Source: Jiangella alkaliphila
GTDB lineage: Bacteria; Actinomycetota; Actinomycetes; Jiangellales; Jiangellaceae
Reading direction: 5' to 3'
NCBI RefSeq assembly: GCF_900105925.1
Contig: NZ_LT629791.1
Location: 4,496,001-4,560,000, forward strand
DNA length: 64,000 nt
Shown here: positions 33,634 to 41,702 of the stretch, in pieces
Position numbering within the stretch: position 1 is the first letter of the stretch
Layout: every line of letters begins with the position of its first letter
The notes under the pieces: model-generated
What the model saw: only the letters and a program-made list of their open reading frames with translations
Database searches by the model: none
Told to the model about the DNA's origin: nothing
Position numbers and translations under genes: made by a program

Positions 33634-34067
33634 CGCACGACCCCGTGATCTCGGTGATGCTGGCGGTGCCCGACGCGGGTGCGGCCGCCCGCTGGTACGC
33701 GACGGCGCTCGGCGCCGTCGAGCTGTGGAACCTCGGCAGCGTGGTCGGCCTCAGCGTCGGCGGCGCGCCGTTCTTCCTCGGCGAGCCGGAGAACAACGGC
33801 TGGGACACGCCGGCGACGGCCGGCACGCGCACCGTCCGGGTCGAGGTCTTCGTCGACGACCCGGACGGGTTCGTGCGGCGGGCTGTCGCGGCCGGCGCTT
33901 CCGGCGACCTGGACCCCGTCCGCGACCACCAGATGCCGTGGGGCGTGCACCGCCAGGGTGGCTTCGTCGACCCGTTCGGGCACCTCTGGCTGGTGGGGGA
34001 CCGGTCGCCGCTCACCGCCCGTGGCGTTCCCGCGGAGGATGGCCCCCGTCAGCCGGAGACGAGCTGA
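33630..34067 (+). CDS. VOC family protein
   Basis: A 145-residue VOC-fold protein with SVMLAVPDAGAAARWYATAL at the N-terminus and GGFVDPFGHLWLVGD near the end, the last carrying the conserved C-terminal strand. ATG overlaps the MMPL stop (ATGA), and TAACGT lies 7 bases before the ATG, so it may be both cotranscribed and separately transcribed as a leaderless message. A VOC protein beside an exporter is compatible with resistance to a toxic compound, but that is inference. Its 3' end overlaps the convergent PRC-barrel-like gene by 19 bases. Confidence 0.78.
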   Translation: MTHDPVISVMLAVPDAGAAARWYATALGAVELWNLGSVVGLSVGGAPFFLGEPENNGWDTPATAGTRTVRVEVFVDDPDGFVRRAVAAGASGDLDPVRDHQMPWGVHRQGGFVDPFGHLWLVGDRSPLTARGVPAEDGPRQPETS

Positions 34068-34420
34068 TCGGCGGGGACGGACAGCCGGACCATCTCGCCG
34101 TCGACCCGGTGGACCTCGTCCGCCGCGGCGTAGAGATCCTTGGCGAGGGTCCGGTCCACCCGCAGGTAGCCGACGCGGCGGAACCTGGCGACCTCCTGCT
34201 CCGGCAGGTCCGGGCCGCCCCAGACCGCTCGCGCGGCGGTGCCGAGGAGGTCGTCGCCGCTCGGGCCGGGCTCCTGGCCCGCCGTCGTGACCGCCTCGGA
34301 ATCGCCCATCCTGACCTCCGCGACGGTGCCGAGCTCCTCACCGAGGGCGTCGACCACCGTCATACCTTCGCGCACGCCACTGAGCCGGTTGGCTCCGTCG
34401 TCCCAGCTGGTGTCGGTCAT
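34049..34420 (-). CDS. PRC-barrel/DUF2171-like small protein
   Basis: A 123-residue soluble protein. Residues 15-40 (VREGMTVVDALGEELGTVAE) resemble PRC-barrel or DUF2171 domains, and a second related strand pattern appears at FRRVGYLRVDRTLAKDLYAA. Such proteins are often small, stress-linked or ribosome-linked adaptor proteins in actinobacteria. The start is taken at MTDTSWDD; no strong Shine-Dalgarno is seen. The gene is convergent with the VOC gene and overlaps it by 19 bases. Family assignment is moderate, function unknown. Confidence 0.6.
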   Translation of the reverse strand: MTDTSWDDGANRLSGVREGMTVVDALGEELGTVAEVRMGDSEAVTTAGQEPGPSGDDLLGTAARAVWGGPDLPEQEVARFRRVGYLRVDRTLAKDLYAAADEVHRVDGEMVRLSVPADQLVSG

Positions 34421-34449
34421 GCCGGGCACGTACCCGCCCGGCCGCGGTG

Positions 34450-34953
34450 CTAACCGGCCGGGCGGCGGACCTCGGCGTGGAAGCAGCCGAACTCGACCGC
34501 GCGGACGTGGACGACCTCGACGCCCGGGTCGGCGAACAGGTCGTCCAGCGCGGCCGCGGCGACCTCCTCGCCGTGGCCCGGCGCGGACGAGACCAGCCGG
34601 CCGCCGACGATGTGGCCGCGCTTGTCGTAGCCGCGGAACACCCGGCGCGACGACGCGACCTCGGCCGGGAAGCCGTCGTGGCGGGGTCCGGCGCACTGGT
34701 GCGCGTGCAGGAACACCGGGCCGGTCTCGTCGTAGGCGCCCGGGTCGGCGCCGTGCTCCTCGGCCCACCGGCGCAGCGGCGCGTACGTCACCAGCACCAG
34801 CGTGTCGCCGGGCACACTGCGGGTCAGGCAGCAGCGCAGCGGCGCGCCGCCCTCGTCGTCGACGAACGGTTCGCGGGTCAGCCCGGCGTCGTCCCGCTCG
34901 CGCAACAGGGCAGCGACGTCGGCGGGGATCGGGCGATAGTCGTACCTGGTCAT
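34450..34953 (-). CDS. DUF1203 family protein
   Basis: A 167-residue protein matching my memory of DUF1203: an N-terminal segment ending in LRCCLTRSVPGDTLVLVTY, a central GPVFLHAHQC, and a C-terminal HVRAVEFGCFHAEVRRP. The two Cys and several His could bind a metal. The biochemical role of the family is not known. It stands alone between a PRC-barrel-like gene and a divergent acetyltransferase gene. GATGCT lies 6 bases before the ATG with no Shine-Dalgarno, again suggesting a leaderless transcript. Confidence 0.7.
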   Translation of the reverse strand: MTRYDYRPIPADVAALLRERDDAGLTREPFVDDEGGAPLRCCLTRSVPGDTLVLVTYAPLRRWAEEHGADPGAYDETGPVFLHAHQCAGPRHDGFPAEVASSRRVFRGYDKRGHIVGGRLVSSAPGHGEEVAAAALDDLFADPGVEVVHVRAVEFGCFHAEVRRPAG

Positions 34954-35030
34954 GGGTCCAGCATCGTCGTACGCCCGGTCCGGTGCTGGCGGGAATCGGA
35001 CGCGGCATCGGGCCCGCCTACGATGGCTCG

Positions 35031-35597
35031 GTGCCCGAACTCGAGCTCCCGCTGACCACCGGCCGCCTGACCCTGCGCCGCCACGTCGAGACCGACCTCG
35101 ACGAGCTGCACCGCCTGCACTCCCACCCCGACGTCGCCCGGTACATGTACTGGGGGCCGTGGTCGCGGGGCGTCTCGATCGAGCGGCTGGGCAAGCGCAT
35201 GCAGCAGACCGTGCCCGTCACCGACGGCCAGGCGCTCGACCTCGCGGTCCTGCGCACCGACGGCGGCGCCTACGTCGGCGAGGTGCACCTGCACGTCGTC
35301 AGCGAGCAGCACCAGTGCGCCGAGCTCGGCTTCGCGTTCCACCCCGAGCACCACGGCCACGGCTACGCCCGCGAGGCGGCGACGGCGATGCTGGGTCTCG
35401 CGTTCGACACCCTCGGCTTCCGCCGCGTCATCGGCCGCTGCGCCGCCGCCAACGCCGCGTCGGCCGGCCTGATGGAGCGGCTCGGCCTGCGCCGCGAGGC
35501 GCACCTGATCGAGAGCGAGCTGGTCAAGGGCGAGTGGGCCAGCGAGTACGACTACGCCATGCTGGCGCGCGAATGGGCCGCCCTCACCACCAAGTGA
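35031..35597 (+). CDS. GNAT family N-acetyltransferase
   Basis: A 188-residue acetyltransferase of the RimJ/RimL type. It begins ELPLTTGRLTLRRHVETDLD and has the acetyl-CoA loop EHHGHGYAREAATAMLGLAF plus the late GRCAAANAASAGLMERLGLR. It probably acetylates a protein N-terminus, an amino sugar or a small amine; substrate unknown. The GTG start is supported by TACGAT exactly 6 bases upstream (35019-35024), with no Shine-Dalgarno, so the message should be leaderless. Monocistronic. Confidence 0.85.
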   Translation: MPELELPLTTGRLTLRRHVETDLDELHRLHSHPDVARYMYWGPWSRGVSIERLGKRMQQTVPVTDGQALDLAVLRTDGGAYVGEVHLHVVSEQHQCAELGFAFHPEHHGHGYAREAATAMLGLAFDTLGFRRVIGRCAAANAASAGLMERLGLRREAHLIESELVKGEWASEYDYAMLAREWAALTTK

Positions 35598-35773
35598 GTG
35601 CGGATCGGTGCGGAGCGTGGGAACGGGCCGCCGCGATGGCGAACTTGGTGCGCACGGCGTTGCACGCACCTGGTGATGCGTAGAGCCGCTCGACCTCTCG
35701 GCCGCCGTCACGCGGTGGCGGGCGGTTTGGTGGGCCTATGGCGCCAGTAGACCGCCACCGTCGTGCCCGCCCG
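35598..35773. terminator. Convergent intergenic region with a hairpin
   Basis: CGGTGGCGG (35713-35721) pairs perfectly with CCGCCACCG (35752-35760) across a 30-base loop, just after the stop of the leftward response-regulator gene. I see no gene here. Confidence 0.5.
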
Positions 35774-36448
35774 CTAGACTCGGCCCGCGTCGTGCACGAG
35801 CAGCGCGATCTGCACGCGGTTGTTCAGGCCGAGCTTCGTCAGCACCCGCGACACGTGCGCCTTCACCGTCGCGACGCTCATGAACAGCTCGCCGCTGATC
35901 TCAGCGTTCGACTTGCCGTGCGCGATCGCGACCGCCACCTCCAGCTCGCGCTCGGACAGCCCGGCCAGCTGCGTCTCGGCCCGCTGCGCCCGGCCGCCGC
36001 CGTCGCCGTCGGACACGTGCGCGATCAGCTGCCGGGTGACCGACGGCGACAGGATCGGCTCGCCGGACGCCGCGCGCCGGACCGCCGTGACGATGTCGGC
36101 CGGCGGCGTGTCCTTCAGCAGGAACCCGGTCGCGCCGGCCCGCAGCGCGCGCAGCACGTGGTCGTCGGTGTCGAACGTGGTGAGAATGACGATCTCCGGC
36201 GGGTCGGTGCGCCGGCGCAGCGCCTCGGTGGCGGCCAGCCCGTCGACCTGCGGCATCCGGATGTCCATCAGCACGACGTCGGGCCGGGCCGACTCGACCA
36301 TCGCGGGCACGTCGGCGCCGTCGGCCGCCTCGCCGACGATCTCGAGGTCGGACACGCCGGCCAGCATCATCGACAACCCGGCGCGCACGAGCGCGTCGTC
36401 GTCGACGATGAGGATCCTGGTGACCGTCGGCTCCGGCACAGACGTCAT
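35774..36448 (-). CDS. NarL/FixJ-type response regulator
   Basis: A 224-residue regulator with the receiver motifs ILIVDDDALVRAGL, phospho-acceptor Asp in VVLMDIRMPQVDG, Thr in LTTFDT and Lys in LKDTPP, and a LuxR-type DNA-binding domain (LSERELEVAVAIAHGKSNAE). The ATG overlaps the kinase stop (ATGA). The divergent ABC exporter genes beyond the kinase are plausible targets, as is common for this arrangement in actinobacteria. Confidence 0.92.
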   Translation of the reverse strand: MTSVPEPTVTRILIVDDDALVRAGLSMMLAGVSDLEIVGEAADGADVPAMVESARPDVVLMDIRMPQVDGLAATEALRRRTDPPEIVILTTFDTDDHVLRALRAGATGFLLKDTPPADIVTAVRRAASGEPILSPSVTRQLIAHVSDGDGGGRAQRAETQLAGLSERELEVAVAIAHGKSNAEISGELFMSVATVKAHVSRVLTKLGLNNRVQIALLVHDAGRV

Positions 36449-37713
36449 GCCGGCCACGGTAGCCAGGCATGCACCCGGAAGTCGCCGTCACGGGTGATTC
36501 CGTGCTCCAGCGAGCCTCCTGCGAGCTCGACCCGTTCGGCCAGCCCGATCAGCCCGGTGCCGGTGCCGGGGATGTCCAGCGACGTGCCCGGCTCGCCCGC
36601 CCCGACGGGCATACGGTTGCGCACCTCGACCGCCAGTCCGCCGCCGGGACCGCCGGTCAGCGTGACGTAGACGCCGGTGCCGGGGGCGTGCTTGCGCACG
36701 TTGGTGAGCGCCTCCTGCACGACGCGGTAGGCGCAGCGCGCCACGACGGGCGGTGGCTCGGCGCCGTCGCCGGCCAGCTCGTCCACGACGGTGACCCGCA
36801 TGCCGGCCTGCCGCGACTCGTCGACCAGCGGCGGCAGCTGCGCCAGCGTGGGCTGCGGCCGGTCGGGGTCGTCGTCGGACGACGGCGCCCGCAGCACGCC
36901 GATGATCTCGCGCAGGTCCTGCAGCGCCTGGTGCGCGCTGGCCCGGATGACACCGGCCGCGTTGACGACGTCCTCGCGCGGCGCGTCGGGCCGGTACTCC
37001 AGCGCGCCTGCGTGCACGCTGAGCAGCGAGATGCGGTGGGCGAGGACGTCGTGCATCTCACGGGCGATGCGCTCGCGCTCGAGGTGCCGGGCCCGCTCGA
37101 CCCGCAGCGCCGCCTCGTTCTCGGCCTGGTAGGCCCGCTCGCGCAGCGACAGCACCAGCTGGCGGCGCGAGCGCACCAGCATGCCCCACAGGGTGACGGC
37201 GGCCACGAGCGACCCGGTCAGCAGGATGGTCCAGCGGAAGGCCAGGACGGGGTCGGGGTAGACGCCGTAGAAGAGCAGTCCGGTGACGACATTGACGGCC
37301 GCGACGGCGACGGCGACGGCCCACCGGCGGTGCACGGCGACGGTGAACATGAGGATGACCGCGGCGCCGGCAGCCGACGACACCCCGATGCAGAGCAGCG
37401 CGACCACCACCGCGAGCTGCACCGGCCACCGTCGCCGCCACCACAGGCTCAGGCAAGCCAGCGCACCGACGCAGAGGTCGAGCAGCTGGACCAACTCGGG
37501 TGGGTCGTTCTGCATCGCGCTGTCGTAGGTCGTCAGGCCGATGAGGATCGCGATGACGAAACAGAGCGTGTCGACGATCCAGTCGCGCACCGACCGGCGC
37601 ACCCGGCCGCGGCGGGCCGGGTCAGCGGTGTCGGGGTCGACCCGCAGCACGCCCGGAAGCAGCGACGGCAGCTCAGGGCTGCTGGCCGCCGGGCCGGGCG
37701 CATGGGTCGTCAT
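36445..37713 (-). CDS. NarL-type two-component sensor histidine kinase
   Basis: A 422-residue kinase with an N-terminal set of about six membrane segments (residues 45-185), the phospho-acceptor site REMHDVLAHRIS, N box QEALTNVRKHA and a G box in GTGLIGLAERVEL. It pairs with the regulator encoded downstream. On the minus strand TAGCGT lies 8 bases before the ATG. The gene is divergent from an ABC ATPase-permease pair, so the system probably senses a membrane-active compound and induces the exporter; that is inference from arrangement. Confidence 0.9.
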   Translation of the reverse strand: MTTHAPGPAASSPELPSLLPGVLRVDPDTADPARRGRVRRSVRDWIVDTLCFVIAILIGLTTYDSAMQNDPPELVQLLDLCVGALACLSLWWRRRWPVQLAVVVALLCIGVSSAAGAAVILMFTVAVHRRWAVAVAVAAVNVVTGLLFYGVYPDPVLAFRWTILLTGSLVAAVTLWGMLVRSRRQLVLSLRERAYQAENEAALRVERARHLERERIAREMHDVLAHRISLLSVHAGALEYRPDAPREDVVNAAGVIRASAHQALQDLREIIGVLRAPSSDDDPDRPQPTLAQLPPLVDESRQAGMRVTVVDELAGDGAEPPPVVARCAYRVVQEALTNVRKHAPGTGVYVTLTGGPGGGLAVEVRNRMPVGAGEPGTSLDIPGTGTGLIGLAERVELAGGSLEHGITRDGDFRVHAWLPWPA

Positions 37714-37845
37714 GAGACACCACGCTACGAGCCCATCGGCCCGTACGGGTAGCGACGAAGGTCGATCGCGCCCTAGACCTTGGTTCGACGGCGGCAGCCT
37801 TCGGGCCGAAGCGGCCGGCCGGGTGGCCCGGCCAGAGTGGATGCC

Positions 37846-38766
37846 ATGATCACTGTCGAGCACCTGACGAAGCGGTACGGCGCCTTCACCGCCGTGAGCG
37901 ACGTCTCGTTCACCTGCGTCCCCGGCACCGTCACCGGCTTCCTCGGCCCGAACGGCGCCGGGAAGTCCACCACCATGCGCATGATCAGCGCGCTGACGCC
38001 GCCGACGTCCGGCACCACCACGGTCAACGGCGTTGCGTTCCGCGACCTCCCCAACCCGGGCCGGCACATCGGCGTCCTGCTCGACGCGTCCGCCCAGCAC
38101 GCCGGCCGCTCCGGCCGCGAGATCCTGTCGCTGTCGGCCCAGCTGCTCGGCGTCGGCCAGAAGCGGGTCGACGCCATGCTCGAGCTGGTCGGCCTGGCCG
38201 GCGCGCCCGAGAAGCGCCGCGTCGGCAACTACTCGCTCGGCATGCGCCAGCGGCTCGGCCTCGCACACGCGCTGCTCGGCGACCCGAGCGTGCTCATGCT
38301 CGACGAGCCGGCCAACGGCCTCGATCCCGAGGGCATCTTCTGGATGCGCGGCGTCCTGCGCGACTTCGCCGACCGCGGCGGCACCGTCATGCTCTCGTCC
38401 CACCTGCTGCGCGAGGTCGAGGCCGTCGCCGACCACCTGGTCGTCATCGGCAACGGCAAGATCGTCGCCGACGGCTCCAAGGAGGACCTGCTGCACGCCG
38501 GCGGCCTCTACGTCCGCGGGCTCGACCCCGCCACGCTGGAGAAGGCGCTCACCGAAGCCGGCCTGTCCGTCCAGCCGACCCGCGACGGCGGCTTCAGCGT
38601 CGCCTCCGACGCCGAGACCATCGGGCGCACCGCGCTCGCCGCCGGCGTCGTGCTGCTGGAGCTGCGCGCCGCCGACTCCGGTGGCCTGGAGGAGATGTTC
38701 CTCCGCCTCACCTCGAACCACGACACGTTTGGCTCGAACCCCGACTCGTCGAAGGATGCCGCCTGA
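37846..38766 (+). CDS. ABC transporter ATP-binding protein
   Basis: A 306-residue DrrA/CcmA-type ATPase. Walker A is GPNGAGKST (34-42), the signature is YSLGMRQRL, Walker B is VLMLDEPANGLDPEG and the H-loop is SSHLLRE. The C-terminal 80 residues are the extra domain found in exporters of drugs or antibiotics. It works with the single permease encoded immediately downstream (stop/start overlap TGATG). The ATG at 37846 is preferred; GTG three codons earlier is an alternative. Probably controlled by the adjacent two-component system. Confidence 0.92.
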   Translation: MITVEHLTKRYGAFTAVSDVSFTCVPGTVTGFLGPNGAGKSTTMRMISALTPPTSGTTTVNGVAFRDLPNPGRHIGVLLDASAQHAGRSGREILSLSAQLLGVGQKRVDAMLELVGLAGAPEKRRVGNYSLGMRQRLGLAHALLGDPSVLMLDEPANGLDPEGIFWMRGVLRDFADRGGTVMLSSHLLREVEAVADHLVVIGNGKIVADGSKEDLLHAGGLYVRGLDPATLEKALTEAGLSVQPTRDGGFSVASDAETIGRTALAAGVVLLELRAADSGGLEEMFLRLTSNHDTFGSNPDSSKDAA

Positions 38767-39554
38767 TGTCCGCCCTCGCCACCCCGGCCGCCGGCACGCA
38801 CCGGCCGGTCCGCACCTCACGTCCGTCGCTCGCCCGGCTCACCTCCGTCGAGCTGCGCAAGGCCACCGACACCCGGGCCGGCTTCTGGCTGCTCGCGATC
38901 ATCGCGCTGGCCGCGCTCGGCATGGTCTTGGTGCAGATGTTCACCGGCGACGCCGAGGACCGCACGTTCTCCGAGTTCGTCGGCGGCGCGCAGCTACCGG
39001 TCGGCCTCCTGCTGCCGGTCGTCGGCATCCTGGCGGTCACCGGCGAGTGGTCGCAGCGCACCACGCTGAGCACGTTCGCGCTGGAGCCGCGGCGCGAGCG
39101 GGTCATCGCGGCCAAGCTCTCCGCCGCCGTCCTGATGGCCGCCGGCGTCGTCGTCGCGAGCCTCGCCTGGGCCGCGCTGGCCAACGTCGTCGCCCCGCTG
39201 GTCACCGACGCGGACGGCAGCTGGAGCTTCAGCGCCGAGGGTTTCGGCCGCATCCTGCTGTTCCAGACGGTCAACGTGCTGATCGGCACCGCGTTCGGTC
39301 TGGCGCTGCTGAGCACGCCGCTGGCCATCGTGCTGTACTTCATCCTCCCCACCCTGTGGACCATCCTCGGCAGTACCATCTCCGCACTCGAGACCCCGGC
39401 CGAGTGGCTGGACCTCCAGAGCACCACGACCCCGCTGATCGACGGTGACCTCACCGGTGAGGCGTGGGGGCAGCTGGGCACGTCGCTGGTGCTCTGGCTG
39501 CTGGTGCCGCTGGCCTTCGGCCTCTGGCGGGTCACGCGGTCGGAGATCAAGTAA
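38766..39554 (+). CDS. ABC transporter permease (ABC-2 type)
   Basis: A 262-residue membrane protein with about six helices (for example near residues 38-60, 77-95, 118-145 and 230-250) and no EAA motif, as in ABC-2 exporters. With the upstream ATPase it would form a dimeric export pump for a drug, peptide or lipid. Start overlaps the ATPase stop. The GEWSQRTTLSTFALEPRR segment is typical of actinobacterial permeases of this group. Confidence 0.87.
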   Translation: MSALATPAAGTHRPVRTSRPSLARLTSVELRKATDTRAGFWLLAIIALAALGMVLVQMFTGDAEDRTFSEFVGGAQLPVGLLLPVVGILAVTGEWSQRTTLSTFALEPRRERVIAAKLSAAVLMAAGVVVASLAWAALANVVAPLVTDADGSWSFSAEGFGRILLFQTVNVLIGTAFGLALLSTPLAIVLYFILPTLWTILGSTISALETPAEWLDLQSTTTPLIDGDLTGEAWGQLGTSLVLWLLVPLAFGLWRVTRSEIK

Positions 39555-39574
39555 GCGATCGGGGAGAGCGCTCG

Positions 39575-40282
39575 ATGAGTGGGACGACGAACGGCCCGGG
39601 CGGCGAGACGGTGGTCGGCCGCCCGGGCTGGGAAGCTGTGCTGGTCTGGGTCGGGTTCCCGGTCCTGGGCGCGTTGCTCGGGCTGGGCGTCCGGCCGCTG
39701 GCCGACTGGGTGCTCGACACCTCGTGGGTGCCCGACTTCGCGCCGTTCAGGTTCGTCGCCGAGCTGCCGCAGCCGGGCGGGACCATCGGGACAGTGGCGG
39801 CGGGTGTCGTGCTCGGCGTCGTCGTGGCGCTGACGGCGGAGGGCGAGGTGCTGCGCGTCGGCGTCGGCCCGTCCGCCGTCACGCTGACCCGCGACGGCAC
39901 GAGCCGCACCATCGCCCGCGGCGACGTCACCGCGGTGTTCGCCGACGGCAAGGAACTGGTGCTGGTCTCGCGGTCCGGGCTGGAGCTGGCCCGGGAGAAG
40001 TCCGACCTCGCGCCGGCGCGGCTGGCGGCCGCGTTCAGCGAGCAGGGCTACCCGTGGCGGCCCGACGGCGACCCGCACCGCGACCAGTACCGTCGCTGGG
40101 TGCCCGACGAGCCGGAGCTGCCGGCCGGCGCGAACGCCGTCCTCAAGGCCCGGGCCGGCGCGCTGGAGAAGGGCGACCAGAAGGACCTCGCCGAGCTGCG
40201 CGACGAGGCCGCCAAGCTCGGGGTCGTGGTGCGTGACCAGGACAAGCGGCAGTACTGGAGGCGTGCCAAGATAGGCGGATGA
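39575..40282 (+). CDS. YqeB family protein
   Basis: A 235-residue protein with two N-terminal membrane helices (about 22-42 and 65-85) and a soluble C-terminal part. It matches what I recall of actinobacterial YqeB proteins: FPVLGALLGLGVRPLADWVL, SRTIARGDVTAVFADGKELV and the ending GVVVRDQDKRQYWRR. The middle part looks PH-like. Function is unknown. GGGGAGAG precedes the ATG. Its stop overlaps the start of the M20 peptidase gene (ATGA), so the two are coupled. Confidence 0.75.
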   Translation: MSGTTNGPGGETVVGRPGWEAVLVWVGFPVLGALLGLGVRPLADWVLDTSWVPDFAPFRFVAELPQPGGTIGTVAAGVVLGVVVALTAEGEVLRVGVGPSAVTLTRDGTSRTIARGDVTAVFADGKELVLVSRSGLELAREKSDLAPARLAAAFSEQGYPWRPDGDPHRDQYRRWVPDEPELPAGANAVLKARAGALEKGDQKDLAELRDEAAKLGVVVRDQDKRQYWRRAKIGG

Positions 40283-41607
40283 CGCAGACCCCCACCGAGC
40301 CGCCGAGCACCGCCGACGCCGAGGTGGTCGACCTCTGCCGCGACCTGCTGCGCATCGACACCTCGAACTTCGGCGACAGCAGCGGCCCGGGCGAGCGCAA
40401 GGCCGCCGAGTACGTGGCCGAGAAGCTCGCCGAGGCCGGGCTCGACCCCGTCGTGTTCGACTCCGAGCCCGGCCGCACCACCGTCGTCGCCCGGGTCGAG
40501 GGCGCCGACCCGGACCGGTCCGACGCGCTGCTCATGCACGGCCACCTCGACGTCGTCCCGGCCGACGCCGCCGACTGGACGCACGACCCGTTCTCCGGCG
40601 AGCTCGCCGACGACTGCCTGTGGGGGCGCGGCGCCGTCGACATGAAGGACATGGACGCCATGATCCTGTCCGTCGTGCGCGACCGGCTGCGCACCGGCCG
40701 CCGCCCGGCCCGCCCGCTCGTCCTGGCGTTCCTGGCCGACGAGGAGGCCGGCGGCGTGCTCGGCGCGCACTGGGCCGTCGACCACCGGCCCGAGCTGTTC
40801 GAGGGCGTCACCGAGGCCATCAGCGAGGTCGGCGGGTTCAGTCTCACCGTCAACGACGACCTGCGGCTCTACCTCGTCGAGACCGCCCAGAAGGGCATCG
40901 ACTGGATGAAGCTGACGGTCGAGGGCCGGGCCGGCCACGGTTCGATGGTCAGCAGCGCCAACGCCGTCACCGAGCTGGCCGAGGCGGTCGCCCGCATCGG
41001 CCGGTACCAGTGGCCCGTGCGGCTCACCCCGACGGTCCGCTCGTTCCTCGAGGAGGCCGGCCAGGCCTTCGGCGTCGAGTTCGACCCCGACGACCCCGAG
41101 GCCATGCTCGGGCAGCTCGGCGATGTCGGCCGCATCATCGGCGCCACGCTGCGCAACACCACCAACCCGACCATGCTCAAGGCCGGCTACAAGCACAACG
41201 TCATCCCCGGACGCGCCGAGGCCTACATCGACGGCCGCTACCTGCCCGGCCAGGAAGAGGAGTTCGCCGCCGCCCTCGACGAGATCCTCGGGCCGAACGT
41301 CAAGCGCGAGGCCCTGGTCCGCGACATCGCCGTCGAGACCACCTTCGACGGCCCGCTCGTCGACGCCATGAGCGCCGCGCTGCGCGCCGAGGACCCGGGC
41401 GCCCGGCCGGTGCCGTACTGCCTGTCCGGCGGCACCGACGCCAAGGCGTTCAGCCTGCTCGGCATCCGCAACTTCGGCTTCTCGCCGCTGCGGCTGCCCC
41501 CGGACCTCGACTTCGCCGGCATGTTCCACGGCGTCGACGAACGAGTGCCGGTCGACGGCCTGCGTTTCGGCGCCCGCGTGCTCGACCGATTCCTCGACCT
41601 CGCCTGA
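40279..41607 (+). CDS. M20/M25/M40 family metallopeptidase
   Basis: A 442-residue cytoplasmic dinuclear-zinc hydrolase of the ArgE/DapE/ACY1 group. The metal ligands appear as LMHGHLDVVPA (first His), WGRGAVDMKDMD (bridging Asp), FLADEEAGG (catalytic Glu and metal Glu) and, late, GMFHGVDERVP (His). A dimerisation lid domain lies between. It would cleave an N-acyl amino acid or a dipeptide; exact substrate unknown. Start overlaps the YqeB-type gene. Motifs look intact. Confidence 0.9.
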   Translation: MTQTPTEPPSTADAEVVDLCRDLLRIDTSNFGDSSGPGERKAAEYVAEKLAEAGLDPVVFDSEPGRTTVVARVEGADPDRSDALLMHGHLDVVPADAADWTHDPFSGELADDCLWGRGAVDMKDMDAMILSVVRDRLRTGRRPARPLVLAFLADEEAGGVLGAHWAVDHRPELFEGVTEAISEVGGFSLTVNDDLRLYLVETAQKGIDWMKLTVEGRAGHGSMVSSANAVTELAEAVARIGRYQWPVRLTPTVRSFLEEAGQAFGVEFDPDDPEAMLGQLGDVGRIIGATLRNTTNPTMLKAGYKHNVIPGRAEAYIDGRYLPGQEEEFAAALDEILGPNVKREALVRDIAVETTFDGPLVDAMSAALRAEDPGARPVPYCLSGGTDAKAFSLLGIRNFGFSPLRLPPDLDFAGMFHGVDERVPVDGLRFGARVLDRFLDLA

Positions 41608-41702
41608 CAAAAAGTCAGCTCTCCCTGGAATGCCCTGCCGTGATGTAATCTGCGGCGGACACTTCGGACGCACACTCTCGTGCATTCTTCTGGGGGCACC
41701 CT

